Assembly (NCBI RefSeq): GCF_000011345.1
Contig: NC_004113.1
Span: 1,674,001-1,738,000, forward strand
Length of the DNA stretch: 64,000 bases
Direction: 5' to 3'
Origin: Thermosynechococcus vestitus BP-1
Lineage (GTDB): Bacteria; Cyanobacteriota; Cyanobacteriia; Thermosynechococcales; Thermosynechococcaceae
The notes beneath the pieces are model-generated. The model saw nothing but the letters and a program-made list of their open reading frames with translations, was not told the origin of the DNA and made no database searches. Position 1 is the stretch's first letter. Each line of letters begins with the position of its first letter. Shown piece by piece: positions 9,646 to 20,087 of the stretch. Both the position numbers and the translations under genes were made by a program.

Positions 9646-10491
9646 GTGCGACACGAAGTCGTTTAGATGATTGTCCCACTAGCCCAACAAGCTAGAACGG
9701 GACCGGTTGTGCCCCCAACCGTAGCCTAGGGAGGCATGCGTGACTGGTAACGGTCAGGTATGAAGCCCTCCCGACAACGGAGCCCGAACCGAAAGGTTGG
9801 AGCTGAATCCGCGAGGAGGAAGCAACTTTGCCAGCGTCAGGCGATAGGGAGCTAGGCTTGAGGGTATGGTGAGCACATGCGAAGTGATGCCAGAAGCCTC
9901 GTGATCTTAGACAGGCCAAAGACGCTGATAGGCCTGGGCCAAAATGGCAAACGGACAGGACTCACTGTTTGTTCTTCAGTGAGCGGGGACGATAGCTCCG
10001 TCGGGGCAGAGTCACCACCTAACCCCTCATATGTCATCTAAACGGAACGTGGTAAGCCCGTACTTTCGCCTTGATAGGCTAAGAACAAGGCAAGTGGACT
10101 GCGAGGAACAACCATGGAAGTGCGGGTAAAGGAGGTGGGAAAAAGCGAATGCCAATCTGTAATGGGTTGGATAGGGATTGAGGATGGTGGCAGGACATCC
10201 AACATCATCCCACTCGAAAGAGGGCAGACTTCCCACTGGTCCCCCGTTACGAGAAAACTCACAGAACCTCCCTAATGGTGACAAAGCAAATGGCGGTGAT
10301 CTTGAGTCACTGGTGCGGTCACCAACCTTCCACCAAAGGTAGAGAGGCTGTAGATGAGTATCGTAAAGGTTGCATGCACAACCAGTTCCTCTTAAATGAG
10401 GGGTCCTGGGGGGCTCGAGCCGGATGCAGGGAAACTTGCACGTCCGGTTCCTAGGGGGCTAGGGGGCAGCAATCCCCCCCTGCTACCCGAC
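9646..10491 (+). mobile_element. ORF-less group II intron (846 nt, apparently full-length ribozyme)
   Basis: Begins with the group II 5' consensus GTGCG and ends in a domain VI hairpin followed by CTACCCGAC (AY end). Domain V is recognisable at about 10418-10451: GAGCCGGATGC, a GGAAAC-type loop and the closing strand GCACGTCCGGTTC, with the AGC catalytic triad near its 5' end and good pairing throughout. Domain I-like segments such as GGAACGTGGTAAGCCCG are present near 10040. No reverse transcriptase or maturase ORF is present in domain IV, so any mobility would need a protein supplied in trans. It lies between the divergent YaaW-like gene and ccsA, in ccsA orientation. Two shortened relatives are at 41500 and 43072. 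Antisense open frames here are not genes. Confidence 0.85.
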
Positions 10492-10566
10492 CACTCCCCC
10501 ATTCCAGAAAAGCGGGGTTCGGACAGTACAATACAAAAGAGTAGCAGGCTGGCAATAGGAAAACCT

Positions 10567-11526
10567 ATGGATTTATTGACCCTAGAAGGTTGGCTGGATA
10601 ATACCGCCTTTGCCGTACTTTTTCTCACCATGTTGCTCTACTGGTGTGGGGCAGCATTTCCCCAGTGGCCGCTGCTGACCGCCGCCGGTCGCACGGGGAT
10701 GGCGATCGCCAACCTCTGTATTACTGGCTTGCTGGCGGCGCGCTGGATTGAGGGGGGCTACTTTCCCATCAGTAATCTCTATGAATCCCTCTTTTTCCTG
10801 TGTTGGGGACTGACGGCCATGCACTTTGTCGCCGAGTCCATCAGTGGCCAGCCCCTTGTGGGAGTTGTCACCGCACCCGTGGCAATGGGAATTACGGCCT
10901 TTGCTGCCCTCTCTCTGCCCCCTGAGATGCAACAGTCAGCCCCTTTGGTGCCAGCTCTCAAGTCCAACTGGTTAATGATGCATGTCAGTGTGATGATGCT
11001 TAGCTATGCCACCTTGATGGTGGGCTCCCTGCTGGCGATCGCCTTGCTTGTCGTCACCTGGGGCCAGCCCGTCAACCTCAAGGGCAGTTCTGTGGGAACA
11101 GGCAGCTTCCGCAGTCGCAGGCCAGAACCTTCCCTGGAAGCCTCGACGGGGAACGGTGGCACAACGGTACTGACCCCACCAGCTCTGCAATTGAGTTTGC
11201 AACGCCTGACTTTAGCTGAAACCCTCGATAACCTCAGCTACCGCATGATTGGTCTGGGCTTTCCCCTGTTGACAATTGGCATTATCTCCGGTGCTGTATG
11301 GGCCAACGAGGCTTGGGGGGCACCTTGGAGTTGGGATCCAAAAGAAACTTGGGCATTGATTGTTTGGCTGGTGTATGCTGCCTATCTCCATGCCCGCATG
11401 ACCCGCGATTGGCAGGGACGTAAACCTGCGATTCTCGCTACGGTTGGCTTTGGGGTGGTCTGGGTCTGCTACCTGGGGGTGAATCTGCTGGGGAAGGGTC
11501 TCCACTCCTACGGTTGGTTCTTCTAG
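10567..11526 (+). CDS. ccsA: Cytochrome c biogenesis protein CcsA (System II)
   Basis: Multi-pass thylakoid/plasma membrane protein of System II cytochrome c maturation, working with CcsB (not in this window) to deliver and attach heme to apocytochromes such as c6 and f. The 319-residue protein has about eight hydrophobic segments, and the heme-handling WWD-type motif appears as [13 protein letters not shown] at about 250-262. The open frame reaches back to 10396 inside the intron, but the ATG at 10567 begins the recognisable protein; the intron end is 75 bases upstream. A loop of about 60 residues before the WWD region ([11 protein letters not shown] and following) is polar. If transcription starts before the intron, splicing would shorten the leader. 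Confidence 0.93.
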   Translation: MDLLTLEGWLDNTAFAVLFLTMLLYWCGAAFPQWPLLTAAGRTGMAIANLCITGLLAARWIEGGYFPISNLYESLFFLCWGLTAMHFVAESISGQPLVGVVTAPVAMGITAFAALSLPPEMQQSAPLVPALKSNWLMMHVSVMMLSYATLMVGSLLAIALLVVTWGQPVNLKGSSVGTGSFRSRRPEPSLEASTGNGGTTVLTPPALQLSLQRLTLAETLDNLSYRMIGLGFPLLTIGIISGAVWANEAWGAPWSWDPKETWALIVWLVYAAYLHARMTRDWQGRKPAILATVGFGVVWVCYLGVNLLGKGLHSYGWFF

Positions 11527-11539
11527 TGGGGGTTTGCCC

Positions 11540-12574
11540 GTGTGGGGCATTCACCACGCCCGTTTGCATACCACCTTAAAAACCCAGCAATGGCTTCCTT
11601 TGGGGTCACGGATTCTCATTGCTCTATCGGGGGGGCAAGACTCCGTTTGTTTGACGCGCCTGTTGCTGGATCTACAGCCCCACTGGCAGTGGTCTTTGGT
11701 GGCTGTCCACTGTGATCACCGCTGGCGTGCAGATAGCACCGCCAATGCAAATTTTGTCCAACAGCTAGCGCAGAAATGGCATCTACCCTGTGAGGTGGTG
11801 AGTGCCCCTGATCTGCCGAAAACTGAGGCCGCCGCCCGTTCATGGCGCTACCAAGTCTTTGAGAGCGTGGCCAAGGCGTTGGATTGCACCCATGTGGTGA
11901 CCGCCCACACCCAGAGCGATCGCGCTGAAAGTCTATTACTGCATCTGTTGCGTGGCACTAGCCCCGATGGCCTCGCCACCCTCTTGCCCAGCCGTTCCTT
12001 GGGCGCTATTCAGTTGGTGCGTCCGCTCCTAGGCATGACCCGCGCTCAAACCGCTGCTTTTTGCCAAGCCTACGGATTGCCCATCTGGCAGGATGAAACC
12101 AACCACAATTTGGAGTATCGCCGCAATCGGCTGCGTTTGGAGTTAATCCCCTATCTACAACAGCACTTCAATCCGAATGTGGAAGAAGCGCTTGCCCAAA
12201 CCGCTGAACTGCTCGCTAGCGATCGCGCCTATTTCGAGGCTGAGGTGGAGCGTCTTGCCCCCACCGTGCTCCGCGAGCATCCTCCGGCCTTAGATCGGTT
12301 GCGCCTACGGGAATTCCCCCTTGCCCTGCAACGCCGCTTAATCCAGTGCTTTCTGCGGCAGCACCTGAAACGGGGTCTCAACTTCAGGGTGATTGAAGCA
12401 GTGCGAGCTCTGATGACGACCGGCAATGGTAGCCAAACCGCAAGCCTGCCGGGAGGCCAGCACCTGCGGGTCTGTGGTCGCTGGATTGAATTAGTTAGGC
12501 CAATGCCACCACCGCCTGCACCTGTTCCCCCGGATCCAGGGGAGCGATCGCCCCCCCCATCACCTCTCTATTGA
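11540..12574 (+). CDS. tilS: tRNA(Ile)-lysidine synthase TilS
   Basis: ATP-dependent enzyme that converts C34 of the minor tRNA-Ile to lysidine, switching its decoding to AUA. The PP-loop SGGQDS is at 30-35 and HCDHRWR follows. I prefer the GTG at 11540 (segment [10 protein letters not shown]), which resembles other cyanobacterial TilS N-termini; TTG 11534 is an alternative. The last 26 residues are a proline-rich tail that overlaps the 3' end of the convergent topoisomerase gene by 80 bases, which suggests read-through extension of the reading frame. It starts 13 bases after ccsA and is probably co-transcribed with it. Confidence 0.94.
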   Translation: MWGIHHARLHTTLKTQQWLPLGSRILIALSGGQDSVCLTRLLLDLQPHWQWSLVAVHCDHRWRADSTANANFVQQLAQKWHLPCEVVSAPDLPKTEAAARSWRYQVFESVAKALDCTHVVTAHTQSDRAESLLLHLLRGTSPDGLATLLPSRSLGAIQLVRPLLGMTRAQTAAFCQAYGLPIWQDETNHNLEYRRNRLRLELIPYLQQHFNPNVEEALAQTAELLASDRAYFEAEVERLAPTVLREHPPALDRLRLREFPLALQRRLIQCFLRQHLKRGLNFRVIEAVRALMTTGNGSQTASLPGGQHLRVCGRWIELVRPMPPPPAPVPPDPGERSPPPSPLY

Positions 12575-14894
12575 GAATGGGGATCTCTTCCCCATGGGTG
12601 ATCCAGGCCCGTTCTTGGGTGGTCACCAGTGCGAGGGGGCGACTGCCACGGCCAATGCCCGCCAAGCGATCCAATTTTTGTCCCAGGGGTATTGCCAATT
12701 GACCTAAATGACCGAGGGGCACAACTTCAATCAGGGACAGCGGCACTTGTTTACCAAGGCCTGAAGCAGTAACGAGGATAACATTCTCGTGCTCCGAAAG
12801 GGCGATCGCCCCCACCAAGATCTCCTGCCGACTGAGGCGCACCGCCGCTTGACCTTGATGCAGCCGTCCCAATACGGGAATGTCGGGGAGGAAAAAGTGA
12901 AAAACCCGCCCCCGTGAGGTGGCCAACACCAAATGATCCCCCTGCGCAGGTAGTACCCAGCCGAGGGTATCCCCCGCCTTCAGTTTGGTGAGTTGGAGAC
13001 CGCGCCCCCTTAGGTTTTGCAGGCTTGAGCTGGGAATGACTTTGATGCGACCTTGGCGCGTCAGCAGAATGAGCTTGTCCGCTGTGGCTTGACTGGGAAT
13101 AACGCTAAGGAGGGTTTCCCCTTGAGCCGACTCCGGTAGGAGGGTAAGCAGCGGTTGGTCGCGATCGCCCTCACGGTGGCTGGTGACGGGTAGTCGCTCC
13201 ACAGACAGCGGATAGACCTTGCCACTTTCCGTAAACACCCACAGGCGATCGCTGGTCTGTGCCGAGAAACCCAAGGGCAATGGCTCCGACCACGGTCGCC
13301 ACGTTTGCAACGGCAGATCGCCGCGATAACTCATTTCTAGCCACAGGGAATCACCCCCACAATCCGGGACTGCCTCAGGAGCAGGGGTTTCCCTCAGAAT
13401 TTGGGTAAGGCGAGGGTCACCAAATTCTTTTTTCAACTGCCGCAATTCTTTCTTTAGTGCCTTGAGGCGCTCAGGCCGCTGGTGAATCAGGGTTTGTAAG
13501 TGGGCAATCCGCCCTTGCAGCACCGCCTGTTCCCGTTCCAGTTCTTGGCGTTCCTGTTGGGTGAGACGGCGTAGGGGCATGGCAATCAGGGCACTCGCTT
13601 GGCGATCGCTCAAGCCCAAGCGGATCATCAATTCCGACTGGGCAGCCCTGGCATCGGCCGCCGATCGCACAATCTCAATCACCTGCTCCACGGCATTGAG
13701 GCTGATTAAAAGTCCCGTCACCACATGTTGGCGGGCTTGAGCGGTTGCGAGATCATGGCGATATTGCCGCAGCAGCGTCTGTTCGCGGAACTGCAAAAAC
13801 TCACTGAGGATCTCCTTGAGGGAGAGTTGGCGGGGTTGATTGCCCACCAGTGCCATCAAGTTGATGCCATAGGTCACTTGCAATGCTGTTAGGTGATAGA
13901 GCTGCTCCAAGAGTTGCGCCGCTGGGGCATCCCGCTTTAGTTCAATCACCACCCGCAGCCCCTCGCGATCGCTCTCATCCCGCAGATCGGCAATGCCCTC
14001 AAGGCGACCTTGATTCACCAAATCCGCCACCTTTTCAATCCATGCCGCCTTATTCACCTGATAGGGCAACTCCGTCACCACAATCCCTTGGCGGCGGTGG
14101 CGGCCGCGTCCGGGCGCCATATCCTCAAGGGTCGCCACCCCCCGCAGTGTAATCGTTCCTCGACCCGTCCGGTAGGCCCGTAGCAATCCTGCCCCCTCCA
14201 CAATCACGCCCCCCGTGGGAAAGTCTGGTCCCGGCAGATAGGTGAGGAGCTCCCCTAGGGAGAGATGGGGGCGATCAATGAGGGCAATCAGTGCATCCAC
14301 CACTTCCCCCAGATTGTGGGGTGGAATGTTTGTAGCCATCCCCACCGCAATTCCCGTTGAGCCATTCAGCAGCAAAATCGGCAGTTGCGCCGGCAAGACC
14401 AATGGTTCTTCTTGGGAACTGTCAAAGTTGGGAGCAAAATCCACAATGGCCTCGCTGATATTCTGCAGTAGCATGCGGTGGGCGATCGCTGCCAAGCGCG
14501 TTTCCGTATAGCGCATTGCCGCCGGTGGATCACCATCAATGGAGCCAAAATTGCCATGCCCCGCCAACAGCGGATAGCGACTACTAAAGGGCTGCACCAA
14601 GCGCACCAGTGCCTCATAGACCGCTTGATCCCCGTGGGGGTGATATTTCCCCAGCACATCCCCTACGACCCGTGCACACTTGCGAAAGGGGCGATCGGGC
14701 GTCAGCCCCAACTCGTACATTGCATAGAGAATCCGGCGCTGTACGGGTTTTAGCCCATCCCGTACATCTGGTAGGGCCCGCCCCACAATCACACTCATGG
14801 CGTACTCCAGGTAGGAGCGTTGCATTTCACTGTGCAGTGGTGTAGGAATCACCTGTCCAGAGGTCAGCAAATCCAGTTGTTTGGGCACGATCAC
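12495..14894 (-). CDS. Type IIA topoisomerase subunit A (GyrA/ParC family, ParC-like)
   Basis: DNA-cleaving subunit of a type IIA topoisomerase, 799 residues. The N-terminal winged-helix and tower region is intact: [37 protein letters not shown] and the catalytic tyrosine Tyr129 in [11 protein letters not shown] coiled coil (about 430-500) and a beta-pinwheel C-terminal domain follow. I cannot find the QRRGGKG-type GyrA box in the first blade, which is needed for negative supercoiling by wrapping, so this copy looks ParC-like or is a GyrA paralogue. The gene is monocistronic here; its 3' end overlaps tilS by 80 bases. Subunit naming is therefore left open. Confidence 0.88.
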   Translation of the reverse strand: MIVPKQLDLLTSGQVIPTPLHSEMQRSYLEYAMSVIVGRALPDVRDGLKPVQRRILYAMYELGLTPDRPFRKCARVVGDVLGKYHPHGDQAVYEALVRLVQPFSSRYPLLAGHGNFGSIDGDPPAAMRYTETRLAAIAHRMLLQNISEAIVDFAPNFDSSQEEPLVLPAQLPILLLNGSTGIAVGMATNIPPHNLGEVVDALIALIDRPHLSLGELLTYLPGPDFPTGGVIVEGAGLLRAYRTGRGTITLRGVATLEDMAPGRGRHRRQGIVVTELPYQVNKAAWIEKVADLVNQGRLEGIADLRDESDREGLRVVIELKRDAPAAQLLEQLYHLTALQVTYGINLMALVGNQPRQLSLKEILSEFLQFREQTLLRQYRHDLATAQARQHVVTGLLISLNAVEQVIEIVRSAADARAAQSELMIRLGLSDRQASALIAMPLRRLTQQERQELEREQAVLQGRIAHLQTLIHQRPERLKALKKELRQLKKEFGDPRLTQILRETPAPEAVPDCGGDSLWLEMSYRGDLPLQTWRPWSEPLPLGFSAQTSDRLWVFTESGKVYPLSVERLPVTSHREGDRDQPLLTLLPESAQGETLLSVIPSQATADKLILLTRQGRIKVIPSSSLQNLRGRGLQLTKLKAGDTLGWVLPAQGDHLVLATSRGRVFHFFLPDIPVLGRLHQGQAAVRLSRQEILVGAIALSEHENVILVTASGLGKQVPLSLIEVVPLGHLGQLAIPLGQKLDRLAGIGRGSRPLALVTTQERAWITHGEEIPILNREVMGGAIAPLDPGEQVQAVVALA

Positions 14895-14951
14895 GAACGA
14901 GCCAAAGGATCATTCCCCACGATACAAGAGTTTTGCGAATTGTAAACTCAG

Positions 14952-17900
14952 TTAAGACGCCGTTGGTGTTGCGTCCTCGGGCTTCTCCTTGGTCAGCCGT
15001 GCCACCACTTCCTTAATGAGGATGTAAATGATCGGCACCACAAAGAAACTGAGGAATGTGGCCGCAATCATGCCACCCGTGACACTGGTTCCCAAGGAGT
15101 GACGGGATTTTGCGCCAGACCCCGTGGCAATTACCAGCGGGAAGATACCCAAAATAAAGGAGATTGCCGTCATCAAAATAGGGCGCAGTCGTTCTTCGGC
15201 AGCATTAATCACCGACTTGACAATGGCAGTGCCCTTGCTTTCACGAATTTGGTTGGCAAACTCCACAATCAAGATTGCATTCTTACTGGCGAGGCCAATC
15301 AGCATCACCAAGCCAATTTGGCAAAATACATCATTATTCAGCCCCCGCAACCACTGTGCCAGCAAAGCGCCCATGATTGCCAAAGGCACCGAAAGGATGA
15401 TGATCAAGGGGTCAATATAGCTTTCGTACTGCGCTGAGAGCACAAGGAACACAAACACAAGACCAAGGCCAAAAATCAACGGTGCTTGGCCTGCGGACCG
15501 GAGCGACTCTAGGGATAACCCCGTCCAGCTGTAGCCGATGCCATTGGGGAGAACCTCCTCAGCCAAGGATGCCATTGTCATCATTGCTTGACGATCACTG
15601 AGGGGCGGCACATTTTGGCCGGTCACCTCTGCTGAACGGAACAAGTTATGGTGATAAATAATGGGCGGTGCCGAGACCTCTTCAATTTTTACGAGATTAC
15701 TGAGGGGAATGAGGGCATTTTGCTCTGAACGCACATAGATGCGGTTGATGTCATCGGGATTCGAGCGAAACTGCTTATCCGCCTGCACAATCACTTGGTA
15801 ACTGCGGGCAAAGATTGTGAATTGGTTAACGTATAACGACCCCAAGTAAATCTGCATAGCATTAAAAATGTCCTTGAGGGAAATCCCCAAGGCAAGGGCG
15901 CGGGTGCGATCGACCGTCACATTTAACTGGGGGGCATTAATGGCAAAGGGGGTATTAACAGCAACAAAACCGGGCGTGCTATTTGCTTTCAGGATCAGCT
16001 CGTTCACCGAACTGGCAAGGGTTTCAAGACCTAGACCCTGCTGATCCATCACCTGCATATCAAAGCCGCCAAGGCCACTGCCACCAAGGTCAATGGTCGG
16101 CACATTGGACGAAAACACCACTGCTCCGAGTTCACCCGCTACCACCTTCTGAAACTGGGGTAGCAACTGATCAAGGGCTGGCCGCTGTGACCAAGGCTTG
16201 AGGCTCGTAAAGATAATTCCTTTATCTGAACCTATGCCGAAGAAGCTAAAGCCGCCAATGGCAAAGGTATGTTCAACCGCTGGATTTCGGGCGATCGCGT
16301 CCGCTATTTTGAAGACAATATTACTCGTGTATTCTAGGGAGACCCCTTGGGGGGATTGTACGAGGGTGACAAAATAACCCTGATCCTCTTCGGGGACAAA
16401 GCCACCGGGAACGATCTGAAACAGCCAGTAGGTCACCCCCAGCAGGGCGACAAAGCCCGCCAGTACCCAGTATTTTAATCGCACAATCACATTTAGGCTT
16501 CCTGCGTAGCCCCGCCGCGTTCTTTCAATCAAGCGGTTGATCCAGCGAAACAAGATAAAGTTCGCCATCGGGGGGCGTTCCCGCCGTAGGAGCAGGGCGC
16601 ACAAAGGGGGAGAAAGGGTTAAGGCATTAAAAGTAGAAAGGGCGATCGCAAAGACAATCGTCAAAGCAAACTGCTGATACAGCCGCCCAGTAACCCCCGG
16701 AAAAAAGGCCACAGGGATGAAGACCGCCATCATCACCAATGAGGTGGCAATCAACGCTCCCGTTACTTCCTCCATTGAGCGACTGGCTGCTTCTTGGGGA
16801 GTCATGCCCTCCTCTTCTATGAGACGGGTGACATTTTCCACGACCACAATCGCATCATCCACCACCAGCCCCGTCGCCAGCACCAGACCAAACATGGTCA
16901 AACTGTTAATCGAGAACCCAAAAGCCTTCATAAAGGCAAAAGTGCCGATCAACGAGACGGGGATTGTCACCGATGGAATAATTGTGGCACGCCAATCTTG
17001 AAGAAATAAAAAGATCACCGCAATCACAAGGATGATGGCCACAATCAGGGTAATGACTACCTCTTTGATCGACTCCTGCACCGCATCGGTGGTGCTAAAT
17101 CCCACACTCCATTTGAGGCCGGGGGGAAATTTCTCGGCTAAAATAGCCATCTCTGCTTCCACAGCACGGGCAATGTCGAGGGCATTGGCACTACTGAGTT
17201 GATAGATACCAATCCCAACTGCGTTACGGCCATCAAACTGAAAGTTGGTGTTGTAGTTTTGTGCTCCTAGCTCGGTGCGACCGACATCGCGAATACGAAC
17301 CACGGAACCATCTTCACCGCGCTGAATAATAATGTCGGCAAACTCTTCTTCTGAAGCTAAGCGACTTTGGGCTTGAATGGAAATTTGAAACTCCTGTCCC
17401 TCTGGTGCTGGGGGGGCACCAATAATTCCGGCCCCCACTTGGACGTTCTGATCGGAGAGAGCGCCCACCACATCCTGAGCCGTGAGACCGCGACTGGCTA
17501 AGCGATTGGGATCAAGCCAAATCCGCATGGCATAGGTGCGTTGACCAAAGATCTGAACCTTCCCTACACCCTTCAGACGTTGCAGAGGTTGCACCACATA
17601 AAGTGTCGCGTAGTTGCTGATGAAGGTGGCGTCGTAGTCGTACCCCTCCTCTGGGTACAGGGCTAAGGCCAAAACAATCTGATTCGTGGATTTGCTAACA
17701 TTGACCCCAGTGTTAATGACCTCTGGTGGCAGTTGTGAGGTAACAGAGGCAACTAAGTTATTCACATCCACCGCAGCAATGTTTTCGTCATAGCCCTCCG
17801 TGAAGGTAATCGTGATATTGCTGTTGCCAAAGCTGTTACTGGTGGAGTCAATGTAATCCATCCCTTCCACGCCATTAATTTGCGTTTCTAGGATCGTGGT

Positions 17901-18086
17901 GACATTCGTTTCGACCGTTTCGGCATTCGCACCTGCATAGTTGGCAGACACCTGAATTGTTGGTGGTCTGACGTTAGGGTAGTACTCAATGGGTAGGGTT
18001 GGCAGCGCGATCGCCCCCACTAGAATAATAAGTAGAGAACAAACCGTTGCAAAAACAGGGCGTTTAATAAAAAAATTGCTAATCAT
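14952..18086 (-). CDS. RND multidrug efflux transporter, HAE1 family (AcrB-like)
   Basis: Inner-membrane proton-driven pump of 1044 residues, with the family N-terminus MISNFFIKRPVFATV, twelve predicted membrane helices and two large periplasmic loops. The proton-relay residues are visible: the Asp-Asp pair in TGLVVDDAIVVVEN (TM4) and the Lys in LIGLASKNAILIVEFAN (TM10). The second half carries the matching AQWLRGL and IILSVPLAIMG segments. Length is typical. It starts 6 bases after the stop of the adaptor gene, so the two form an operon. No outer-membrane TolC gene is present in the window, and one elsewhere must complete the pump. Substrate cannot be predicted. Confidence 0.95.
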   Translation of the reverse strand: MISNFFIKRPVFATVCSLLIILVGAIALPTLPIEYYPNVRPPTIQVSANYAGANAETVETNVTTILETQINGVEGMDYIDSTSNSFGNSNITITFTEGYDENIAAVDVNNLVASVTSQLPPEVINTGVNVSKSTNQIVLALALYPEEGYDYDATFISNYATLYVVQPLQRLKGVGKVQIFGQRTYAMRIWLDPNRLASRGLTAQDVVGALSDQNVQVGAGIIGAPPAPEGQEFQISIQAQSRLASEEEFADIIIQRGEDGSVVRIRDVGRTELGAQNYNTNFQFDGRNAVGIGIYQLSSANALDIARAVEAEMAILAEKFPPGLKWSVGFSTTDAVQESIKEVVITLIVAIILVIAVIFLFLQDWRATIIPSVTIPVSLIGTFAFMKAFGFSINSLTMFGLVLATGLVVDDAIVVVENVTRLIEEEGMTPQEAASRSMEEVTGALIATSLVMMAVFIPVAFFPGVTGRLYQQFALTIVFAIALSTFNALTLSPPLCALLLRRERPPMANFILFRWINRLIERTRRGYAGSLNVIVRLKYWVLAGFVALLGVTYWLFQIVPGGFVPEEDQGYFVTLVQSPQGVSLEYTSNIVFKIADAIARNPAVEHTFAIGGFSFFGIGSDKGIIFTSLKPWSQRPALDQLLPQFQKVVAGELGAVVFSSNVPTIDLGGSGLGGFDMQVMDQQGLGLETLASSVNELILKANSTPGFVAVNTPFAINAPQLNVTVDRTRALALGISLKDIFNAMQIYLGSLYVNQFTIFARSYQVIVQADKQFRSNPDDINRIYVRSEQNALIPLSNLVKIEEVSAPPIIYHHNLFRSAEVTGQNVPPLSDRQAMMTMASLAEEVLPNGIGYSWTGLSLESLRSAGQAPLIFGLGLVFVFLVLSAQYESYIDPLIIILSVPLAIMGALLAQWLRGLNNDVFCQIGLVMLIGLASKNAILIVEFANQIRESKGTAIVKSVINAAEERLRPILMTAISFILGIFPLVIATGSGAKSRHSLGTSVTGGMIAATFLSFFVVPIIYILIKEVVARLTKEKPEDATPTAS

Positions 18087-18092
18087 GCTTTT

Positions 18093-19301
18093 TTAAGACT
18101 CAGGAGTAATGGGGACACCATCGCGCAGGCGCTGAATTCCCGAGACAACAATTTGCTCTCCCGGTTGGAGGCCTTGAAAAACTTGATATCTGTTCCCTTG
18201 GATCCCCCCCACTTGAATGGGCTTTTGTTTGGCAATCATTTTGCCCTCGGTGTCTTTTTCGGCAACAAAGACAAAGTTTTGGCCGGCAAGATTGGAGACA
18301 GCCGTCGTCGGCACCAGAATCCCCGGTTGCTGATCGAGAATAATACGGGCTTGAATTTGTTGATCGGCACGGAGATTATTGCGAGTATTGTTGTAGAGCG
18401 CTTTAACTAAAATGGTTTGGGTATTGTTGGTGGTGTTAGGGGCAATAAAAAAAACGGAACTCCTACCGACAACGCTGCCATTCATGTCTACTAACTCGAC
18501 CGGCGTTCCCACCCGAATGCGGGGGATCTGCTCAATGGGCACTTGGATATAGACCTCTAAAGGTTGATTGGAGGTCAGGGTGAGGAGGTTGGTTTGGGGG
18601 GTTACAAAATCGCCCACTTTGGGGGGAATATTGCCAACAACACCACTAAAGGGAGCGCGCACCTGAAACCAGTTCAGGACAACGGCCTGCTGCTGGGCAT
18701 TGGCTTGGGCAGCAAGGAGGGCTTTTTCTAAGCGAGCAATGGTGGCCTGTTGGGCACGAATATCGGCTTCGGTTTCTTGGAGTGCTGCTTGGGCGGTGCG
18801 AAAGCTGGTGATGAAGGATTGCGCTTGTTCTTTGGAAACCGCTCCTTCTGCCAAGAGCGCCGTATAGCGTTCCGCTTGCATCCGATTGAACTCTACGGTG
18901 GCGAGATTGGCACGTCGCTGGGCTTCAAGGGCGCGGAGGATGGAGCGGGCATTCTCCACATTCGCTTGAGCGGATTGAATCGCGGCTAAATTGCTGGCAA
19001 AAACAGCTTGCTGTTCTGAGGGATCAATGAGGATGAGGGGCTGACCTTGATTGACAAACTGACCATTTTGAACATTGATTTGAGCAATTCGACCCGAAAC
19101 TTGGGGTTGTAGGGTAATGGACTGACGCGATTGCAAAGAAGCGTTGTAAACAGCGGTTTGCGAAAGAGTTTCCGTTTGAACTGCAGCAAGTTTCACCCGT
19201 GCCGCTGGTGGGGGAGCCTTTGCCTTTGGTTGACCACAGGCGGTAGCAAGGAAGCAAAGACTTCCTAGGAGAGCTGATGTGAACAGTTGTCGTTGCACCA
19301 T
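18093..19301 (-). CDS. RND efflux periplasmic adaptor (membrane fusion protein), lipoprotein
   Basis: 402-residue AcrA/MexA-type adaptor that links the inner-membrane RND pump to an outer-membrane channel. A lipoprotein signal peptide ends in the lipobox LATAC, so the mature N-terminus is a lipid-modified Cys near residue 22. A barrel-sandwich half (QPQVSGRIAQINVQNGQFV), a long helical hairpin (about 100-205, rich in Ala, Gln and Glu) and the returning lipoyl half (VRAPFSGVVGNIPPKVGDFV) are in the usual order. It is first in the two-gene operon with the AcrB-like pump. Divergent from infC, with about 220 bases between the starts. Confidence 0.94.
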   Translation of the reverse strand: MVQRQLFTSALLGSLCFLATACGQPKAKAPPPAARVKLAAVQTETLSQTAVYNASLQSRQSITLQPQVSGRIAQINVQNGQFVNQGQPLILIDPSEQQAVFASNLAAIQSAQANVENARSILRALEAQRRANLATVEFNRMQAERYTALLAEGAVSKEQAQSFITSFRTAQAALQETEADIRAQQATIARLEKALLAAQANAQQQAVVLNWFQVRAPFSGVVGNIPPKVGDFVTPQTNLLTLTSNQPLEVYIQVPIEQIPRIRVGTPVELVDMNGSVVGRSSVFFIAPNTTNNTQTILVKALYNNTRNNLRADQQIQARIILDQQPGILVPTTAVSNLAGQNFVFVAEKDTEGKMIAKQKPIQVGGIQGNRYQVFQGLQPGEQIVVSGIQRLRDGVPITPES

Positions 19302-19522
19302 ACCTCAGAGCTTATGGGATCCAGAGCCGGCAATAAATACCCTCAGTCTAGCCTAAAGGCTCCTAAGGCGAGTGCTGGTTTAACAATTAGTTTCTGTATA
19401 TCTGGGATGGGTAGAGAATACCTCACTATTGGCAATCCTCCGCTAAGATGTAGAGCAGGGAGTAAGGGTTGATGTCTGGCTCACCTTAGGGCCTAGGACA
19501 GTCCTTGCACCAACCTTTATCA

Positions 19523-20071
19523 ATGACAGTACAGGTAGCAGTGGCTCTTACCAAGAAAACGCAGCAAGAACAACCGATGATTAATGAGCGCATCCATTTT
19601 CCGCGGGTGCGAGTGGTGGATACGGATGGTTCCCAATTGGGGATTATGTCGTCCCAAGAGGCGATCGCGATCGCCCGCGAAAAGGAACTTGACCTTGTTC
19701 TTGTCAGTGACAAGGCCGATCCACCCGTTTGCAAAATTATTGACTACGGCAAGTTTCGCTTTGAACAGGAAAAGAAGGCGCGTGAAGCTCGCAAAAAGCA
19801 GCATACCTCCGATGTCAAAGAGGTGAAGATGCGCTACAAAATTGAAGAACACGATTACAACGTTTGTATCAACCGCGCGGAGCGTTTCCTCAAAGCCGGG
19901 GACAAAGTGAAGGCTACTGTAACATTCCGAGGCCGAGAAATTCAGCACTCCCACTTAGCGGAAGAACTCCTCAACCGTATGGCCAACGACCTGCAAGCGG
20001 TGGCCGAAGTGCAGCAGGCACCGAAGCAAGAAGGGCGCAATATGATCATGTTTTTGGCACCGAAGCGGTAA
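19523..20071 (+). CDS. infC: Translation initiation factor IF-3
   Basis: Binds the 30S subunit, keeps it apart from 50S and checks start-codon pairing. Both halves are present in 182 residues: the N-terminal domain ([17 protein letters not shown]), a Lys/Arg-rich linker ([13 protein letters not shown]) and the C-terminal domain with [14 protein letters not shown] and [14 protein letters not shown] 19523 is chosen over TTG 19505. infC genes often have unusual starts, but no AUU or AUC start is needed here. No L35/L20 genes follow, unlike the E. coli infC-rpmI-rplT order; the next gene is a membrane protein 16 bases downstream. Confidence 0.95.
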   Translation: MTVQVAVALTKKTQQEQPMINERIHFPRVRVVDTDGSQLGIMSSQEAIAIAREKELDLVLVSDKADPPVCKIIDYGKFRFEQEKKAREARKKQHTSDVKEVKMRYKIEEHDYNVCINRAERFLKAGDKVKATVTFRGREIQHSHLAEELLNRMANDLQAVAEVQQAPKQEGRNMIMFLAPKR

Positions 20072-20087
20072 TCAATGCTGGGGGCGT

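Noticed and set aside
9692-10284. Several minus-strand open frames inside the group II intron
   Set aside because: They are antisense to ribozyme sequence, match no family, and are explained by the structured GC-rich RNA.
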